Below are positions 40,652-53,509 of a DNA stretch of 64,000 nt, piece by piece. The first letter of the stretch is position 1. Every line of letters begins with the position of its first letter. The position numbers and the translations under genes are program-made. This DNA is from Megalonaias nervosa (Eukaryota > Mollusca > Bivalvia > Unionida > Unionidae): positions 1 through 64,000 of the forward strand of contig JAECUM010003639.1 of NCBI GenBank assembly GCA_016617855.1, read 5' to 3'. The notes under the pieces were generated by a model that saw only the letters and a program-made list of their open reading frames with translations, was not told the origin of the DNA and ran no database searches.

Positions 40652-41197
40652 TATCTTTTAAGTGTTTGGTCTGTTTTGACTTGGATATAATTAACATTTT
40701 ATTGCAAATCTATTCTACGATATACCCCACTATTATCTTTATTGGCAAGTTCGAATAACAAGTAATGTGTATGATCGCTTGTCCTTATAACATCTACTGT
40801 ATGGACAACGGCTTCAATAGCACATTGGTAGATTTTCATTTCCCTAAAGAGAGCCTTATTTCCCTACTGGCAGCCTCGCTGATTTGACCTCTTCTGTCGA
40901 TTCTTGTCCTCGATTTGGTTTCAAATGGAATAACCAAAGTGCTAAGCATGTTTAATTACCGTGTAACTACCACTGCATAGCCATGTGGTTGTTGTGAAAA
41001 TGTACATTGTAAATAAAACAAGAATGGATTGTTGATTTAGCGGTGTTTATTGATAATGGAATATAGCAGGGTCGTAATACATGAGGATTATCACACTGAC
41101 ATCAGTTAACTGAAAATAGTCCTTTTTCTCTTTGCAAAAGCTACAGATAAAAACCACCCTGAATAAATACGGTCTTGTACACTGACAAAATTATGTT

Positions 41198-41200
<3 letters not shown>

Positions 41201-41230
<30 letters not shown>
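41201..41230. repeat. (TC)n microsatellite
   Basis: 30 bases of tc, followed by a short ca run. Confidence 0.95.
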
Positions 41231-41233
<3 letters not shown>

Positions 41234-42221
41234 CAAACACACACACACGTGCATGCACGCTCATGAGCATTAACTAAAACGTGATTTATTTCATGTTCTT
41301 TATTTTTATTGCAATTTGATAATGAGATTATTGTTGCTGTAAAAATACAAGTTGCACTTAATTTCTTGACAATGTGGACTCATATCGTTTCGTACAATTT
41401 ACCAATAAATAATACCCATAACTAATACATGTTCAAACCATCTTAATCATTTTGCCAACATTACACAACATAACAGCTACATATGCTCTAAATACAGATG
41501 ACTTTGCACACTGAGACATAATCCTCTCTCTCTTTCACTAATAACAACAAAAATCTTTTTGAGTACTTTTATTTTTATTGTAATTAGATTCTTGAGTTGA
41601 GACCAGAATGAGACAGAAAATATACATTTACTTTGTACGTTTGTACCGTTAGGTTGTCGAGTAGCTTGTGTTCCACAGAACTTGTTCAGGTACGATCCCT
41701 TTATTTTTCGTACACTGAAATTAATAATTATTTTTTTGTGTACAAAAAATTACATGAAATACGGTAAACAATTCATTGTTTGTCCATTTGACCTTGAGGT
41801 CAAGGAATCTTTATAAAAATAAGATAATTCATTCTGTGACACTTGTTTGACCCTGTAACTTTGAAGTCAAGCAAGAAACCACAGAAATTTCTGTTAAGGT
41901 TTTGATTGATATATTTTCATTGTGGTTGTATTTCCTAAACTATTTGATGGATAGTTGTTCGTACTTGTTCATACTTAGAAAAAATAATTATGAATCTAAG
42001 ACCATTTATTTGTGACATTTGCTCAACCGTTTAAACTTGAGGTCAGGGTCACAATTTGTAAGAAATACTTCAATCATTGGCTCAAGGCATGGGTCCTGGC
42101 CTTGTTGTTCACATACAAGCTCATGGCATAGGAAAAGTTTCAACAGATTCATTACCAAGTAATTGTAATAATAATAATAATAATAATAATAGTTGGGAAT
42201 ATTTACTTGTGTTGCATGTTT

Positions 42222-42385
42222 GTTGCAGAGTTTTAGCAGCTCTTGAGGCATTTATGACATACCACTGTTATATGTTTATGTGGTATTTCTAATATGCTGT
42301 TTATTTGTGTCAAGTATCATGTGTTTGTGGCAGAGTTTTAGCAGCTCTTGAGGCATTTATAACTCACCTCTGTTATGTGTGTTTT
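42222..42385. repeat. Two-copy tandem repeat, about 97 bp
   Basis: 'gcagagttttagcagctctt' + 'gaggcattta' occurs at about 42225 and 42330, each followed by a 'ctgttat.tgt' segment. Confidence 0.85.
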
Positions 42386-42905
42386 ATGTGAATGTTATGA
42401 TGGGAGGCCATCATTTTTCATCCCCGAATGCAGAGGCAAGGTATTGTTTTCAATCTCCAAGTTGTTGGTTCAAAGCTTATCATACTTACTCAGAGAGGCA
42501 TTTCAAAACCAGACATTGGGAATATGTTGGCAGAGATCCATGTTCAGTTTGCACATAATGAATAAACATTCAAAACCCATAGTAGCACATACATGTACAT
42601 GGGCATCATCGCTTAACTGAATTCCTCAATGACCTATGGCATATATAGTTATCCAAAATAGTGTTTTGAACATGTGCCCTCTTGCAGATAAAAGAGTTAC
42701 TGCATATGGCAAGCAAAATCAGTTGGTCAGTGAAAGCACCTTACATCTGTTAGGTATCCAAGATGATGACTTCCATGATATTCTGTTGCCTTCACTTGAA
42801 AGAAAAACTTGCAAATCAAGAAACAGGAAAAAACGACAAAGATGTAATGTCTTCAGAGACTGCATTGATTATTCCTGACTGTCTTTCTTGGTAAATGTAA
42901 CAAGC
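42386..42905. other. Non-coding DNA, one unexplained ORF
   Basis: The 80-codon plus-strand ORF 42636-42878 ends in a basic 'RKTCKSRNRKKRQRC' tract. I recognise no family and see no exon boundaries, so I do not call a gene. Confidence 0.35.
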
Positions 42906-43095
42906 TGTCTGTTTGTGTCAGTTTCTTTTAGCTGTATCCAGTCAGATAGCAAAGTAGTAGATGATGTTCATCTAGTTACATATGTCAGTTATTCCTCAGT
43001 AAATGTAACTAGCAGTCGATGTCAGTTTCTTTCAGCAGCATCCAATCAGATAGCACAGAGGTAGATACTGTTTCAGTTGGTTAGATATATCAGAA
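42906..43095. repeat. Two-copy tandem repeat, about 105 bp
   Basis: 'gtcagtttctttt/cagc..atcca.tcagatagca.ag..gtaga' occurs at 42916 and 43020, each followed by 'gtta.atat.tcag'. Confidence 0.82.
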
Positions 43096-45052
43096 GTCGA
43101 TGAATAACATAGTGGATTGACAACCCTTGGCTAGTGGAGACGATGCAAGGGCTACATGTAACCACAGATGGTCTTTTATTCCTTCAATACTTTGGTTTTC
43201 CCATCTCAAAGCCCACTTTCACCAACACCCATGCTTCCTAGAGGACTGTGCAGATTGTAATTTATGACATTAGTCTAATAGTAGTTGAAATAAACTTGAA
43301 TTCTTATTTTCCACACAATGTCTAGAAGGATTATTGGAGTCTTTTCCTTTGATTTTTACAATGAGCTTCTATTATTCATATCTTAATACTGACATTTTTT
43401 ATGATGAAGATTAAATAAACCATATAAAGGATGTTAAATGGTAATTCAATACTCCTTTGTTATATCACTGTAGTTTGAAGCAATGCCACCTTATAGCGAG
43501 ACTGCCTGATAATGAAGGATGCTAAACTTGTAATTTTACATGTACATGATAAAGTGGGCTCCATGACCACACCCCCACTGTATAAAAAGAACCATGTAAT
43601 AATGAAGTATGCCTTACATTGAAGGAGTACTATAATGAGATTGTAGGTAATGAGGGTAATTAAATGGATTTTGAGGTAATTGATTTTCATTTAAATAAAG
43701 CTGATTTGTTCGCCAGCTTTTCTGGTTGGTCTGTTTCTTATTCAATTCTTTTGTCTTTTCATTGTGTTTTAGTCTCCATTTAAAAGCAGTTTCTCATGAT
43801 CCAATATTTGTGTTGAGAGCTAAGGCCTTTCATTTTATTTTGTCTGTTTTAGATAACAATTGTATTTTGAGAAATAAAATGATTTGTGATCCTAAAGTTG
43901 TGTGTATAAAAATGGACATATAAACTTTTTAGTGCAGTAAAATCTCATATAGCAGTATCCCAATAAATATAGATTTTATAATTATCTGAACCAATAAAGT
44001 CTTCCTGTATAGAAATATATATTTTTATGTTATGTATTTGTAAATATGAATTAGTAATTTCATTACTGTGCATCATTTGAAATGTAGTATCATTCAAAGT
44101 TAAGTAAATTCATATTTTCCCATTGAAATGTTTTAATGGATTTATATTATACTGATTTTCTTTCTATCAAGAAGTGATTCTAAAATAAACCCATTATGTC
44201 TCCTCTATACAGTGCATGGAGAAAGAGTTATTTATCTTCAACAGACACCTATTTTTGAGTCTGCATGTGTCCTAAACAGTAAAGCTGTGTATGACATAAC
44301 ACTATGTAAGCATGTGTGCACAGTGGGATTATATACAATTGTAACATTGGAAAAAGTATTTTTCTATTAAAATTAATAATTATTTGCAATTCTTTATTAA
44401 ATAATGGAAAGGAAACACTAATCAGAGCAAGCTAGTTTCATTTCAGTTAACTCTGGGATAATACACAACCATATTCAAATATTCACAGGGATTTACAAGC
44501 CGACTGGAAAATTGAACTTGTCCCTGGAAAATGTTTTGTATAAATACTAAGCAAATAAAAAAAATCAGTCACAATCAATGTTCTACAATTATTTGTTGTT
44601 GCTGCCGTCATAAGAAACGGACTGACTTGGTTATAACAGTTTGTTCTATAAAACAGTTGGGTTCTATGGACCCCAACCATTGTGCTATAGCAGGGTCATA
44701 ATGTATATGGTTAAAGAAATGTAAAGAAGAAAAGGGGACAGATTTTAAGAATTTTGAGGATTACTGTAAATTAAATAAGTTAGAGTGAGAGAATGAAAGA
44801 AAATGTGCAGTTTATTCATTGACCAACCTGAGTTGGTGGTTTATTCTATAATTCAGGTATTTATTACAATGAAATCCATGTATGACAAATGATTTTGATG
44901 AGTGCTGGCATTTTGCATGCTTCTTGTTGTTGAGTTGCCCTGATAACAAATATTCATCATACCTTTATTACTAAATTTGAGATTACACATTCTTATGTAA
45001 GGTTAAACTGCCAGGTCACTTTAACATAGGGTGAATAAAATACTGAGGGAAT
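43096..45052. other. Non-coding DNA 3' of the fibrinogen-related gene
   Basis: AT-rich; short ORFs only. It includes the 3' UTR side of the minus-strand gene ending at 45053, but no clear poly(A) signal was fixed. Confidence 0.45.
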
Positions 45053-45441
45053 TTAAGATGTTGAGAGGACCATACTCAAATACTTAAGAGAGTAGGCACA
45101 CTTATAGGTATTCCAGTCTTGCCAGAATATTCCATCACAGAAACCACCAGAGGGAGTATATGGACCCCCAGAGTAATAGTGTCCAGTTGGGAGGGTATAA
45201 GTACAGTAGTTAAACCACCATCCAGCTTTTTGATTTTTGGCACAATTTTTTTGGTCCCCGACATCATAAGTGGCAAAAGGCATGCCATTATTGTAGCTGA
45301 AGTCGTCAGGCACTGATCCCGAATAACCGGATACTGATAGACGGTACCCCTGAGAGTAGTCAGTGATACGGAAATAGGAATAACGAACATTACGGTTGTT
45401 CCCCTGCCAATCCTGCATGTAGAAGGTCAGTACATTGTAAC
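45053..45441 (-). CDS. Fibrinogen-related protein, exon 4
   Basis: Acceptor 'cattcatttcag'. Codes from 'GYNVLTFYMQDWQGNN' to the stop at 45053-45055, containing the FReD C-terminal half with its 'GWWFNYC' core and four Cys ('NCAK', 'NYC', 'GFCDG', 'YKCAY'). The ORF upstream to 45526 is intron read-through. Confidence 0.95.
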
Positions 45442-48400
45442 CTGAAATGAATGGGGGAAAAAAACCACAAAATACTGTATTCAGTTTTGCCATTAAAGTC
45501 CTGTTGCCAAAAACATTAATTGACATATTCCATCTTAGTTTTCTTTGTTCATGTTCATTTGTTAAGTCTCACAGTAGTTATTTAAGGTCATATATTCAGT
45601 AAAAGAGCAATGTTTCTTCCAACTTCTACTTATTAGAATGAAATTAAAATAACATTAAAAAATATGCAATGCACAGTGGAATCTGTCTGATCTAAACCCT
45701 GTGTTTCTGCCTTTTACCTTTATTGCAGCTGCAACTTTTAGTTTGTCTTACTGTGTTACCATTCTTCAACATTCTGCATATTGGGGCATCTGCCATTTGT
45801 CTATGGCATATTTCCTTCTAATATGGGAGTGGTTAATTATTGTTACCCATATGCATGAAGTTTGTTTTTTATTTTTTGCTTGCTTCTTTTCCAAATGTCT
45901 GCTTGAGGAGAGGGGAGGGGATCATAGATCACATGTACAAAAGTGTCAGTTACAATGACATTTTCAATATTACTTTGACCATATTTTTCTTTATAAAGTC
46001 ACAGCAGGAATACAAATCATACATACAGCAGACTTTGGGCTGCAACCACTGGTTCAGGGAAAGGGGGGTGGGGGTGGAAGAGGCTGAAGGCTAAAAATTA
46101 TACAATTTAACATTTATACAATATGAAATAATAAAAAGTGGGAGAATGCTTTCCAAGCTGATCCAGTCCTCTGCCAGATTATAAATTGATGTATTATTAC
46201 ATTATCAGTGTAGTGATGTTCAACAGTCATAAGCATTTTAAAAATATTCATGGCAGTGAGTCTCATTATGTAATGTGGAGGAGGGTTTAGACAGGGAACT
46301 TTAACCTGCAATGAAAATACAAAAGTTAAGTCAACTTAAGCATGCTAGCTGAATTGTAACAGGATGTAAATGTTCTTAACTATGCATTTTATTGCCGTAG
46401 CCATCAAGGCTGTAATAAATTTAGTCATGCATATTTGTGTGTTGTGTATCATTCAGGATGATTTTGCTCAACAACTTTGAAGACATTATACTAATAGACT
46501 ATTGCAGGGGTTGATTTAGCTGTTGTCCTGCCAGTTCATTGCCTGTGGGTTTTAGGGATTACCAGTTAATTCTGCCAATAACAGAACATGAGGCCAGTTA
46601 AAATTTGAAGTTATTATATTCAGTTTGGTTGGGAGGGCAAATTGATTTCCTCAATAGATGGCCTTACTTGCCAATGGAAGAATCTGTTTTAAGTTGACCC
46701 CTGTACTGAGTGAGAAAGAGAGCGATAAAGAAAGCGAGAAAGGAGTAATTTATCTTATTTCAAGTATAGCTTCTCACACTTGAAAACTACCCGTTTGGAA
46801 ATGAGACATTTCATATTTTGTATTCACAAGTATATGCCCACAGCATAGGGACATTGTCAGATTACAGTTGGATCAGTGAAAGTTGGATAAACATGACTAG
46901 ACTATACATTTCAAAATAACTTACGCTTATGCTGCCATGTTTATTAATGTTTTTGTAAATGGAATAAACAATACACATATGGCACCCTCTTTTTTGGGCT
47001 TGAATGATGTTAGTTCCTCTTTGCCTTAAAACATTGTGTCCAATCTCTTCTACCAAATATAGTTTGTATTACTTATAATAGTAACAAAGCTTTATGGTCT
47101 TATTACAGTAAGTAAAATGGATTGATGCATTAGCCTTTTTGGTCAGTTTCAAATATGACAACAGTCCACTTATTTTTAAGTAAATGATTGGACATGATAG
47201 TAGTTGTCTCCCTTGGATATTGTTCCGTTGATGGCAGTACTTGCTGCAATAGTATAAATACTTTTAGTGGAAATATAACGTAAAGACAATGTAGACAAAT
47301 ACTTTTAAAATTATTTAGTGTCGTATTTTTACGATAGTAAAAATGACAATGAATAACAATGTCTCAGGTATTATATTGTTCCATGTGACCTTGTGTAAAT
47401 CCATATCACTTCAACTCTCTATGTCATCTGTGTTCTCATACTTGAGTTTTGTTCCCCACCTTTTCAACTTTCTGGAAAACAGCACATCCCTTCATGTTTT
47501 GGATTTTTTTTACGTACATATAACATTATGAAATAAATTAAAGGGACAGGAAACCTGATCAAGAGCAACTGTATTCACAAGAATAGTTTGAGTCTTTAGC
47601 ACCTCAAATTCAAGAAAAGAATTTAGTGTACATGCATTGATTAGGGTCAGTTTTGCTCTGCAGCATTTCATCATATAAAATATAAAATCATTTACCTTGG
47701 AAATTAGTTAATTTGTATATGGTTTCCAGTCCAGCCCAGTAGTCTCCAGAAGAGACCCCAAAGCCCACTTGGTACTTTGCCCATGATCTAGTGAAGCTGA
47801 TATCTCCGAATTTCCGCTGAAGGATGAGGACAGTGGAAGCATTCAGCCCATGTTCGCAGTGCACCTGAAATACATAGAAGATATTTTCTTTTTTTTCCTG
47901 AGTTAATATTGAATATATTTCATCTGGAGACAGGGGATGAGGGGGGGAGCAGGGGGTGTAATAAAAACGGTTATCAGGAGAGGCAGATTTCTTTTTTGTT
48001 ACATACTAGTCCTTTTCCATAATTTAAGAAAATTAAACTTGTTCCCCCATGCCCACTGACCTTGTACTTGTCCTTCCATTCAAACTCCCCAAATACTTGT
48101 TGAGCCATACTCCCACCTTCCAAGTTCACCCCAGGTAAAAGTTAGTAAAAAGGTTTATTATGAAAATATTAGTAATTTAAGAGCAGGTTAGGTGTGTGAT
48201 ATCCTAGTCTATAAATTGCAGTTTGAGACATAGAATAAAATATTTGACTGTATCCAGCTACAAGAATGAATTGGGTTGAGCAAGAAAACACCAGATTGAC
48301 ACAATAGCCACAAATGATATTGTAGCAAAAACAATTCAGTGCATAAAGAAGTATTGTGGTTGTCATTTACTGCTGGCTGCAAAATGGGAAAAATTATATT

Positions 48401-50893
48401 TTTCACATGTGAAAAAATAATGATACAATTTTCATGTGTTTAGAATGGATAAATGAAAATATATGAGAAATAATTTAGTAATGAATATCAGTATTTAATT
48501 AATAAGTACTGGTATATATACTGTTTTTATTGAAGTCTGGCAGGTGGAAGTATGAACCTTTAGCCAATGTTGCTTGTGTATGCGCTAGCAATCATTCAAG
48601 CAAATTTAATTAAAACAGTTTTTAGCATGACTGGTTTGAAATTTATTCAAAATATGCTGTTTATCCAAAGTTAGCTGCTATTGCTTTTGACTCCAGTTAC
48701 TGGCTAAATTTGCTTTATTTCCTAATAAAAACACTTAAAGTTGGATCCTATGAGGTCATATCCTTGAAAAAGCACCACCTTCATTCTCCCAACTAAATAC
48801 ATAAGCTAAACAGCAATAACAACCAAATAGGTATATAGCAGTGCTTTTTGTATGGTGGCAAAATATACAGCAGGGAATGTACTTGATATAAAGTTTGGTC
48901 ACATTTGCAAGAAAACAAAAGTTACCTTCAGCGTTTTTTTCTCAGATGTCCATAGAAGGTATTGGCCTGATTCATTATGTCCAGACTTGCGGACCTCGTC
49001 ACAGTCTTAAATAAATGTTGACAAAGACAATAAATTAATAAGAACCTAGCAAATCAGAAAAAATAAATAAACAGTCAAGCAAACAATTCCAGCTAACCTG
49101 ATCGTGGCATAATGAACTCAAGGTGACCATATTATACTGATCATTGGGCTTTATTAGACACTGTTCATGGAGAATTGTTCAATATGGGTATTATGAATAC
49201 TAGTAGGTGGTCACTATGTAACAACGAATAAATATAGCTTTGACTGTTTTGGGTTTTTTTTATGTAGGCTTGAAGTTTTATTTCTTCCCAAAACCAATAT
49301 GATCGGTATGATAGTCCTGTACCTCCTGACCCACATTTATGCAAATTTTACCTCCAAAGAGATTATCTAACATGGTCCATTTTTAGCTTGCCTGGACAAA
49401 GGCATGAGAGCTTAGCAAAGGTTTGCTTTTATGTTTAGGTAAGTTTCCCAAACATTGTTATTTGTACTACAGTTATGAAACTTGATAAGTTCATACAGCC
49501 TGAGCTACATCACCTTACCGAAAATAGGTCACTGTGATATATTTTTTCATGTACCATTTATTATGTGCACTTTTTATACTTCTGTCAGTTTCTCGGACAC
49601 CATTGCTGGCATAGTCATAAAGCTTAATATGTACACTCATCCCAAGGAGAACTACACCATTATAAAACAGTAGGTCACTGTGACCTACCTTGTATGTTCC
49701 AATGATCATCTATACTTTTTACATCCTAGTTTCTAAGTCTTGCTTGAACTTATGATAATAGCTTTATACAAAGCTCATGAGCAGTACTACACCAACATAC
49801 CCAAAATAGGTCAATCTGACCCAATTTTCCCACGTGATTATGTCCAGTTTTTAAGCCAATTTCTGGGGTACCACAGCTGCTACACGTATTATACTTGATT
49901 ATGTGACTTCATATTGACGAGTACAGTATTGTCAGCTCAAAAGTAGGTCAACACTTAAGCAATTATCTTCATTTTTTTGTTTTTAGTTTGTTGACTTTTT
50001 TGGACCCAGTTGCTTATTTAGTCATTAAACTGGACACCAACATACAAATTGTGAAATTCCACCATACAAAAAAAAAGTGACTGACCTACATCATTGACTT
50101 AGTTTTGTCCTAATCATTACTTGGAATTTTGATCATCTCGAGTATTGACTAATACAGACCACTTGTGTCTGAATAAATAGGTATAGGCATTAAGTATAGT
50201 TCTCATATATTAAGGACACTAATAAGCCTACCCCTGCGCCCCCTCCACACATATATGCATGCCCCCTTAAAAAAATTTAAAAGGCAAGTCCCTTGGGCTG
50301 CTTTTTATTGGAGAAATGCTGCAGACACCAATACTATGAAAGCTGGGACAAAACTTGCAAAAAATTTTTTGCTCATCTCACATACAAAGAATAATTACAA
50401 TAAGAGTATAATAATATCTTTCATTTGGGATTATTGCTTTGGTGGCCTAAGTGGTTGAGTGACTTGGCTTACATATACCAGTGTACCTTGAGACCATCTG
50501 CTTGGCACACACACACACATGCACACACACACATAAATAGAACTGAGTTGACATATCTGGATAAAATAGGTCTGACATTTATATGTTTGGTACTGTGTGT
50601 ATGAATATATATAGTTTTGTCCAAAATTAATTCAAAGAGTAAATCTTTGGATTATTGTTTAGCATTTTAGAAGTTTCTGAAAAGCATTAGGAATCGCAAC
50701 TTCAGGACTATACAACACTCAGAATTATTGCACCCATTATCTGAAATATTGGCATTAAGCCCAATTATTTTAACAGGAAGTTTAAGTTGAATTGAAGCTC
50801 ACCTTTAAATCTCTTGAATGACTTTAACCCATGGGTTGAGACACTCAATGCAGCTAGTGTCACCAGTACCAGGAAAGTAACCTTGGTATTCAT
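45053..50893 (-). CDS. Secreted fibrinogen-related (FReD) lectin-like protein, complete four-exon gene
   Basis: Exons 50893-50803, 49005-48926, 47864-47696 and 45441-45053 join in phase to 729 nt (242 residues plus stop). The N-terminus 'MNTKVTFLVLVTLAALSVST' is a signal peptide. The rest is one fibrinogen C-terminal domain: 'DCDEVRKSGHNESGQYLLWT', 'VHCEHG', 'RSWAKYQVGFGVSSGDYWAG', 'YSYFRITDYSQGYRLSVSGY', 'YNNGMPFATYD', 'NCAKNQKAGWWFNYC' and C-terminal 'YSLKYLSMVLSTS'. Such proteins (ficolins, tachylectins, invertebrate FREPs) are secreted and often bind acetylated sugars on microbes. There is no collagen or IgSF region, unlike vertebrate ficolins or snail FREPs. The usual calcium loop is short ('YDVGDQKNCA'). 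The function is inferred from the family only. The start is the only Met that gives a signal peptide. Confidence 0.93.
45527..47695. other. Intron 3 of the fibrinogen-related gene
   Basis: AT-rich; unsupported ORFs on the plus strand at 45701-46094 are low-complexity hydrophobic translations. Confidence 0.45.
47696..47864 (-). CDS. Fibrinogen-related protein, exon 3
   Basis: Acceptor 'ctatgtatttcag', donor 'ccaag|gtaaat'. 56 codons plus 1 nt: 'VHCEHGLNASTVLILQRKFG', 'DISFTRSWAKYQVGFGVSSG', 'DYWAGLETIYKLTNFQ'. N-glycosylation-type sequon NAS. Confidence 0.95.
47865..48925. other. Intron 2 of the fibrinogen-related gene
   Basis: Nothing recognised apart from a G-rich run at about 47938-47957. 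Confidence 0.45.
48926..49005 (-). CDS. Fibrinogen-related protein, exon 2
   Basis: Acceptor 'catttatttaag', donor 'ctgaag|gtaact'. Encodes the FReD start 'DCDEVRKSGHNESGQYLLWT' then 'SEKKTLK'. Its first two nucleotides complete the Asp codon with the G left by exon 1. Confidence 0.93.
49480..50130. repeat. Decayed tandem array, unit about 160 bp, in intron 1
   Basis: Recurring 'aaa.taggtcactgtgacct', 'ttatgt.cactttt', 'cagtttct.gga.acc' and 'catcccaaggagaactaca' blocks in about four units. Same consensus as 17786-18330. Such arrays occur inside some bivalve repetitive elements. Confidence 0.75.
50505..50533. repeat. (CA)n microsatellite at left breakpoint of the duplication
   Basis: CA run with one 'tg' interruption; immediately precedes copy 1 of the 2.7-kb duplication. 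Confidence 0.93.
50803..50893 (-). CDS. Fibrinogen-related protein, exon 1 (proximal copy)
   Basis: 30 codons plus 1 nt: 'MNTKVTFLVLVTLAALSVST' then 'HGLKSFKRFK'; donor 'ttaaag|gtgagc'. Typical signal peptide. An 'attacag' just upstream of the ATG (near 50920) could be a splice acceptor for a non-coding leader exon. Confidence 0.9.
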
Positions 50894-51882
50894 GTTTACA
50901 CCTTGACCTCTGAGCTGTAATTTCAAGTTCCCGGATCACCTTATTAATGGAAAAGAAAAATATATTACATTTTAATACTGGAAGCTATTTTGAGAAAAGA
51001 ACTTACTCATCAGTTATTTGTTCCCCGCCCCCCCCCCAATAATATGCATCTGCACCCCCACCCCTTATCACCACAGTTTTAAAAAGAAACTTCTGGACTG
51101 TTTGTTAATATCAGCAAACCACTCCAGGTACTGTGAATTCACTATTTTCATGGTGTGCTGATTTTTGTGGTTGTTACAAATCAAAAATAAAAGAAATGAA
51201 CAAATTGTTAGCTGTGGATACTAATACCCCATTCCCAATCTGTGAATTAAGTATTAAACGAAACTTTGTTGTTGTTGTTGTTGCAAACCCCCAAAATGTT
51301 ATACCCACAAAATAAATAAATTTACTATGTATCCTAAAATTTTGAAGTCTTCTGAAATCGTTAAACAGAAGAGTTCACAAGCATGCATAAATCGGAGGAG
51401 AGGAGAGAGGGACTTAACAGATCATCCCAAAGCAGAAACAGTTTTAGCAATAGAAACTGTGCATTCAAAGGATGTTTGGTGTGATACAGCATTGAAACGT
51501 TAAGAACGGAGCAATCAAGGCTGCATGACTGACATCATTTTATCTATTTCTCATGGTCACAAGTGGTTATCATTTACCTGTTTCTCACCATCAGTCTGTC
51601 AGTCACAATGAGATTATACCTATCAGACCAAAGAAAACAGCTGACTGTTAGTCAGAATCACATGACTTAAGGTATTTTCACAAATCAGTCAGTAAATCTA
51701 TCAAATGGATCCTGCTGCATAACCTTGTCCTGCAGTAGTGCACCAGACCAAGTATAACATGCACCAAGCTACAAATACTGTAGAACCAGATATCCCTAAC
51801 CATAATGTGCTTGCAGATCAGGGTCTGTGCAGTTCACTTTCATAGACAGTGATTGACTTGTACTTAATATAACAGCAGATCT

Positions 51883-52079
51883 ACCGTATATACTCATTTA
51901 GAAGTAGAATCAGATCTACCAGTGCATTATGAGCTGCCAGATCTGGGTCCATTTGGGTTTTTTTTAGCACTACTCTAGAACAAACAGCATAGACCCTGAT
52001 CTGCCAGCATATTTTGCAATGACAGATTTTGGTCTGTGTTTTCAGTTAGATCTGACTTGTATGCAAGTATGTATGGTAG
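51883..52079. mobile_element. TIR/foldback MITE copy (family 1)
   Basis: Left end 'taccgtatatactcatttag' and right end 'gcaagtatgtatggta' are inverted partners. Internal 'ccagatctgggtcc' and 'tagaccctgatctgcca' form the second pair. Confidence 0.72.
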
Positions 52080-52538
52080 ATCTCTGCTGATTTGGGTTAC
52101 CCATAGTAGATAAATATAAAGAGTTTATATTATGATACTTTTGTCAGAAGGTCTCTATCATCACAAGCCAAACCCTTCAACCATGAAGCATATACATTCC
52201 AGGGACAGATGTGTGACAACTTGTTTCACCCTGAGTAAACTAAGGATTAAAATTTCCTGTGAAATAAAGGTAATTAATTTGCCTCAATGCAGAATATGAT
52301 GATTGCTACCATTGAAATTAAACTTTTAACATCTGAAAACTTGTATAATTATATTCTTTTCTTGCATTATAATCTTTTCTTAATGGGCAACAGTGGTGTT
52401 GTCAGTAATTTTTTCCACAAAAAATAAAAAAACCTAACACTGGAGGCAAGGTACCATGCTGAATGGTACTCTACTGAGTTATCCCATTCTTTACATATCT
52501 TGACATACTTTCATTTTTATTCCTTGTCATCATTTGCA

Positions 52539-52685
52539 TAATGTCCATGCAGTTCTGGGTCTAAGCGATATGTTTGGAGTAATCAGTAGAACAAACAACG
52601 TAGACCTGATCTGCCAATGCATTATGCAACAGCAGATTAGGGTCTATGTTATTTGCATTTAGACCCAGTTTATAAAGGAGCACAT
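52539..52685. mobile_element. TIR/foldback MITE copy (family 1), partial
   Basis: 'gcataatgtccatgcagttc' + 'tgggtct', 'agtaatcagtagaacaaac', 'gatctgccaatgcattatgc' and 'agcagattagggtct' are the family internal blocks. Terminal repeats are weak. Confidence 0.6.
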
Positions 52686-53195
52686 ACAGTAAATATCCCC
52701 TTAACGTAAGACAAAAATAACAGCGTCAGAAACAAAATGTTCATAATATTTTTTAAAATGAAGTTTTTTTGAAGAAATGCAGCCTTAATACAAAATTAAT
52801 TTAATGTTCAAATTTTTCAAACTTTTTTAATGTGTGCGATTTACAAATAGGTAAGCTTATATTATTTTATTCATAGGAATTCCATGTTTTTTCAGGGCAA
52901 ATACTTCATTAATATATAGACTGTTCCTTAGTATATGTACACAGTTGCAAAAATAATGCCCTTACCATGTGGAGAGTGTAAAATAATACCCTTACCTTGA
53001 GCCTGTGGACTGAACTGTGTGGTTGTATTATTGTGCTTAAATATATATATGGAGAGGACATGGTATGTAGTGACCAATAGAATTGTGAAATCCCACCATG
53101 TGACCCAAGCTGTTGTACTCCTTGATAAGCAAACAAATACAGAGATGTGTCAGATAGCTTTAGTTAAATGTTTGAAGTTGTATATAATTATTACC

Positions 53196-53240
53196 TTACA
53201 CACACACACACACACAGACACACACACACACACACACACA
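53196..53240. repeat. (CA)n microsatellite at the duplication junction
   Basis: CA run with one 'ga' interruption between copy 1 and copy 2. Confidence 0.95.
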
Positions 53241-53509
53241 TAAATAGAACTGAGTTGACATATCTGGATAAAATAGGTCTGACATTTATATGTTTGGTAC
53301 TGTGTGTATGAATATATATAGTTTTGTCCAAAATTAATTCAAAGAGTAAATCTTTGGATTATTGTTTAGCATTTTAGAAGTTTCTGAAAAGCATTAGGAA
53401 TCGCAACTTCAGGACTATACAACACTCAGAATTTTTGCACCCATTATCTGAAATATTGGCATTAAGCCCAATTATTTTAACAGGAAGTTTAAGTTGAATT
53501 GAAGCTCAC

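Larger units (their letters stand above)
40276..42200. other. Non-coding DNA with two microsatellites
   Basis: (TA)n at 40610-40650 and (TC)n at 41201-41230 followed by short (CA)n. No exon recognised on either strand. A trinucleotide (AAT)n run lies at about 42162-42190. Confidence 0.5.
50534..53195. repeat. 2.7-kb tandem duplication, copy 1 (carries exon 1)
   Basis: Near-identical to 53241-55914 from 'taaatagaactgagttgaca' to 'attattaccttaca'. It carries exon 1 of the fibrinogen-related gene and about 2.3 kb of upstream DNA, including C-rich runs at 51027 and two TIR-element copies. Differences are scattered single bases and small indels. Confidence 0.97.

Noticed and set aside
45053..45526. 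157-codon ORF taken as a whole gene
   Set aside because: The first ~28 residues are intron. A clear acceptor at 45442 and matching upstream exons define the real exon.
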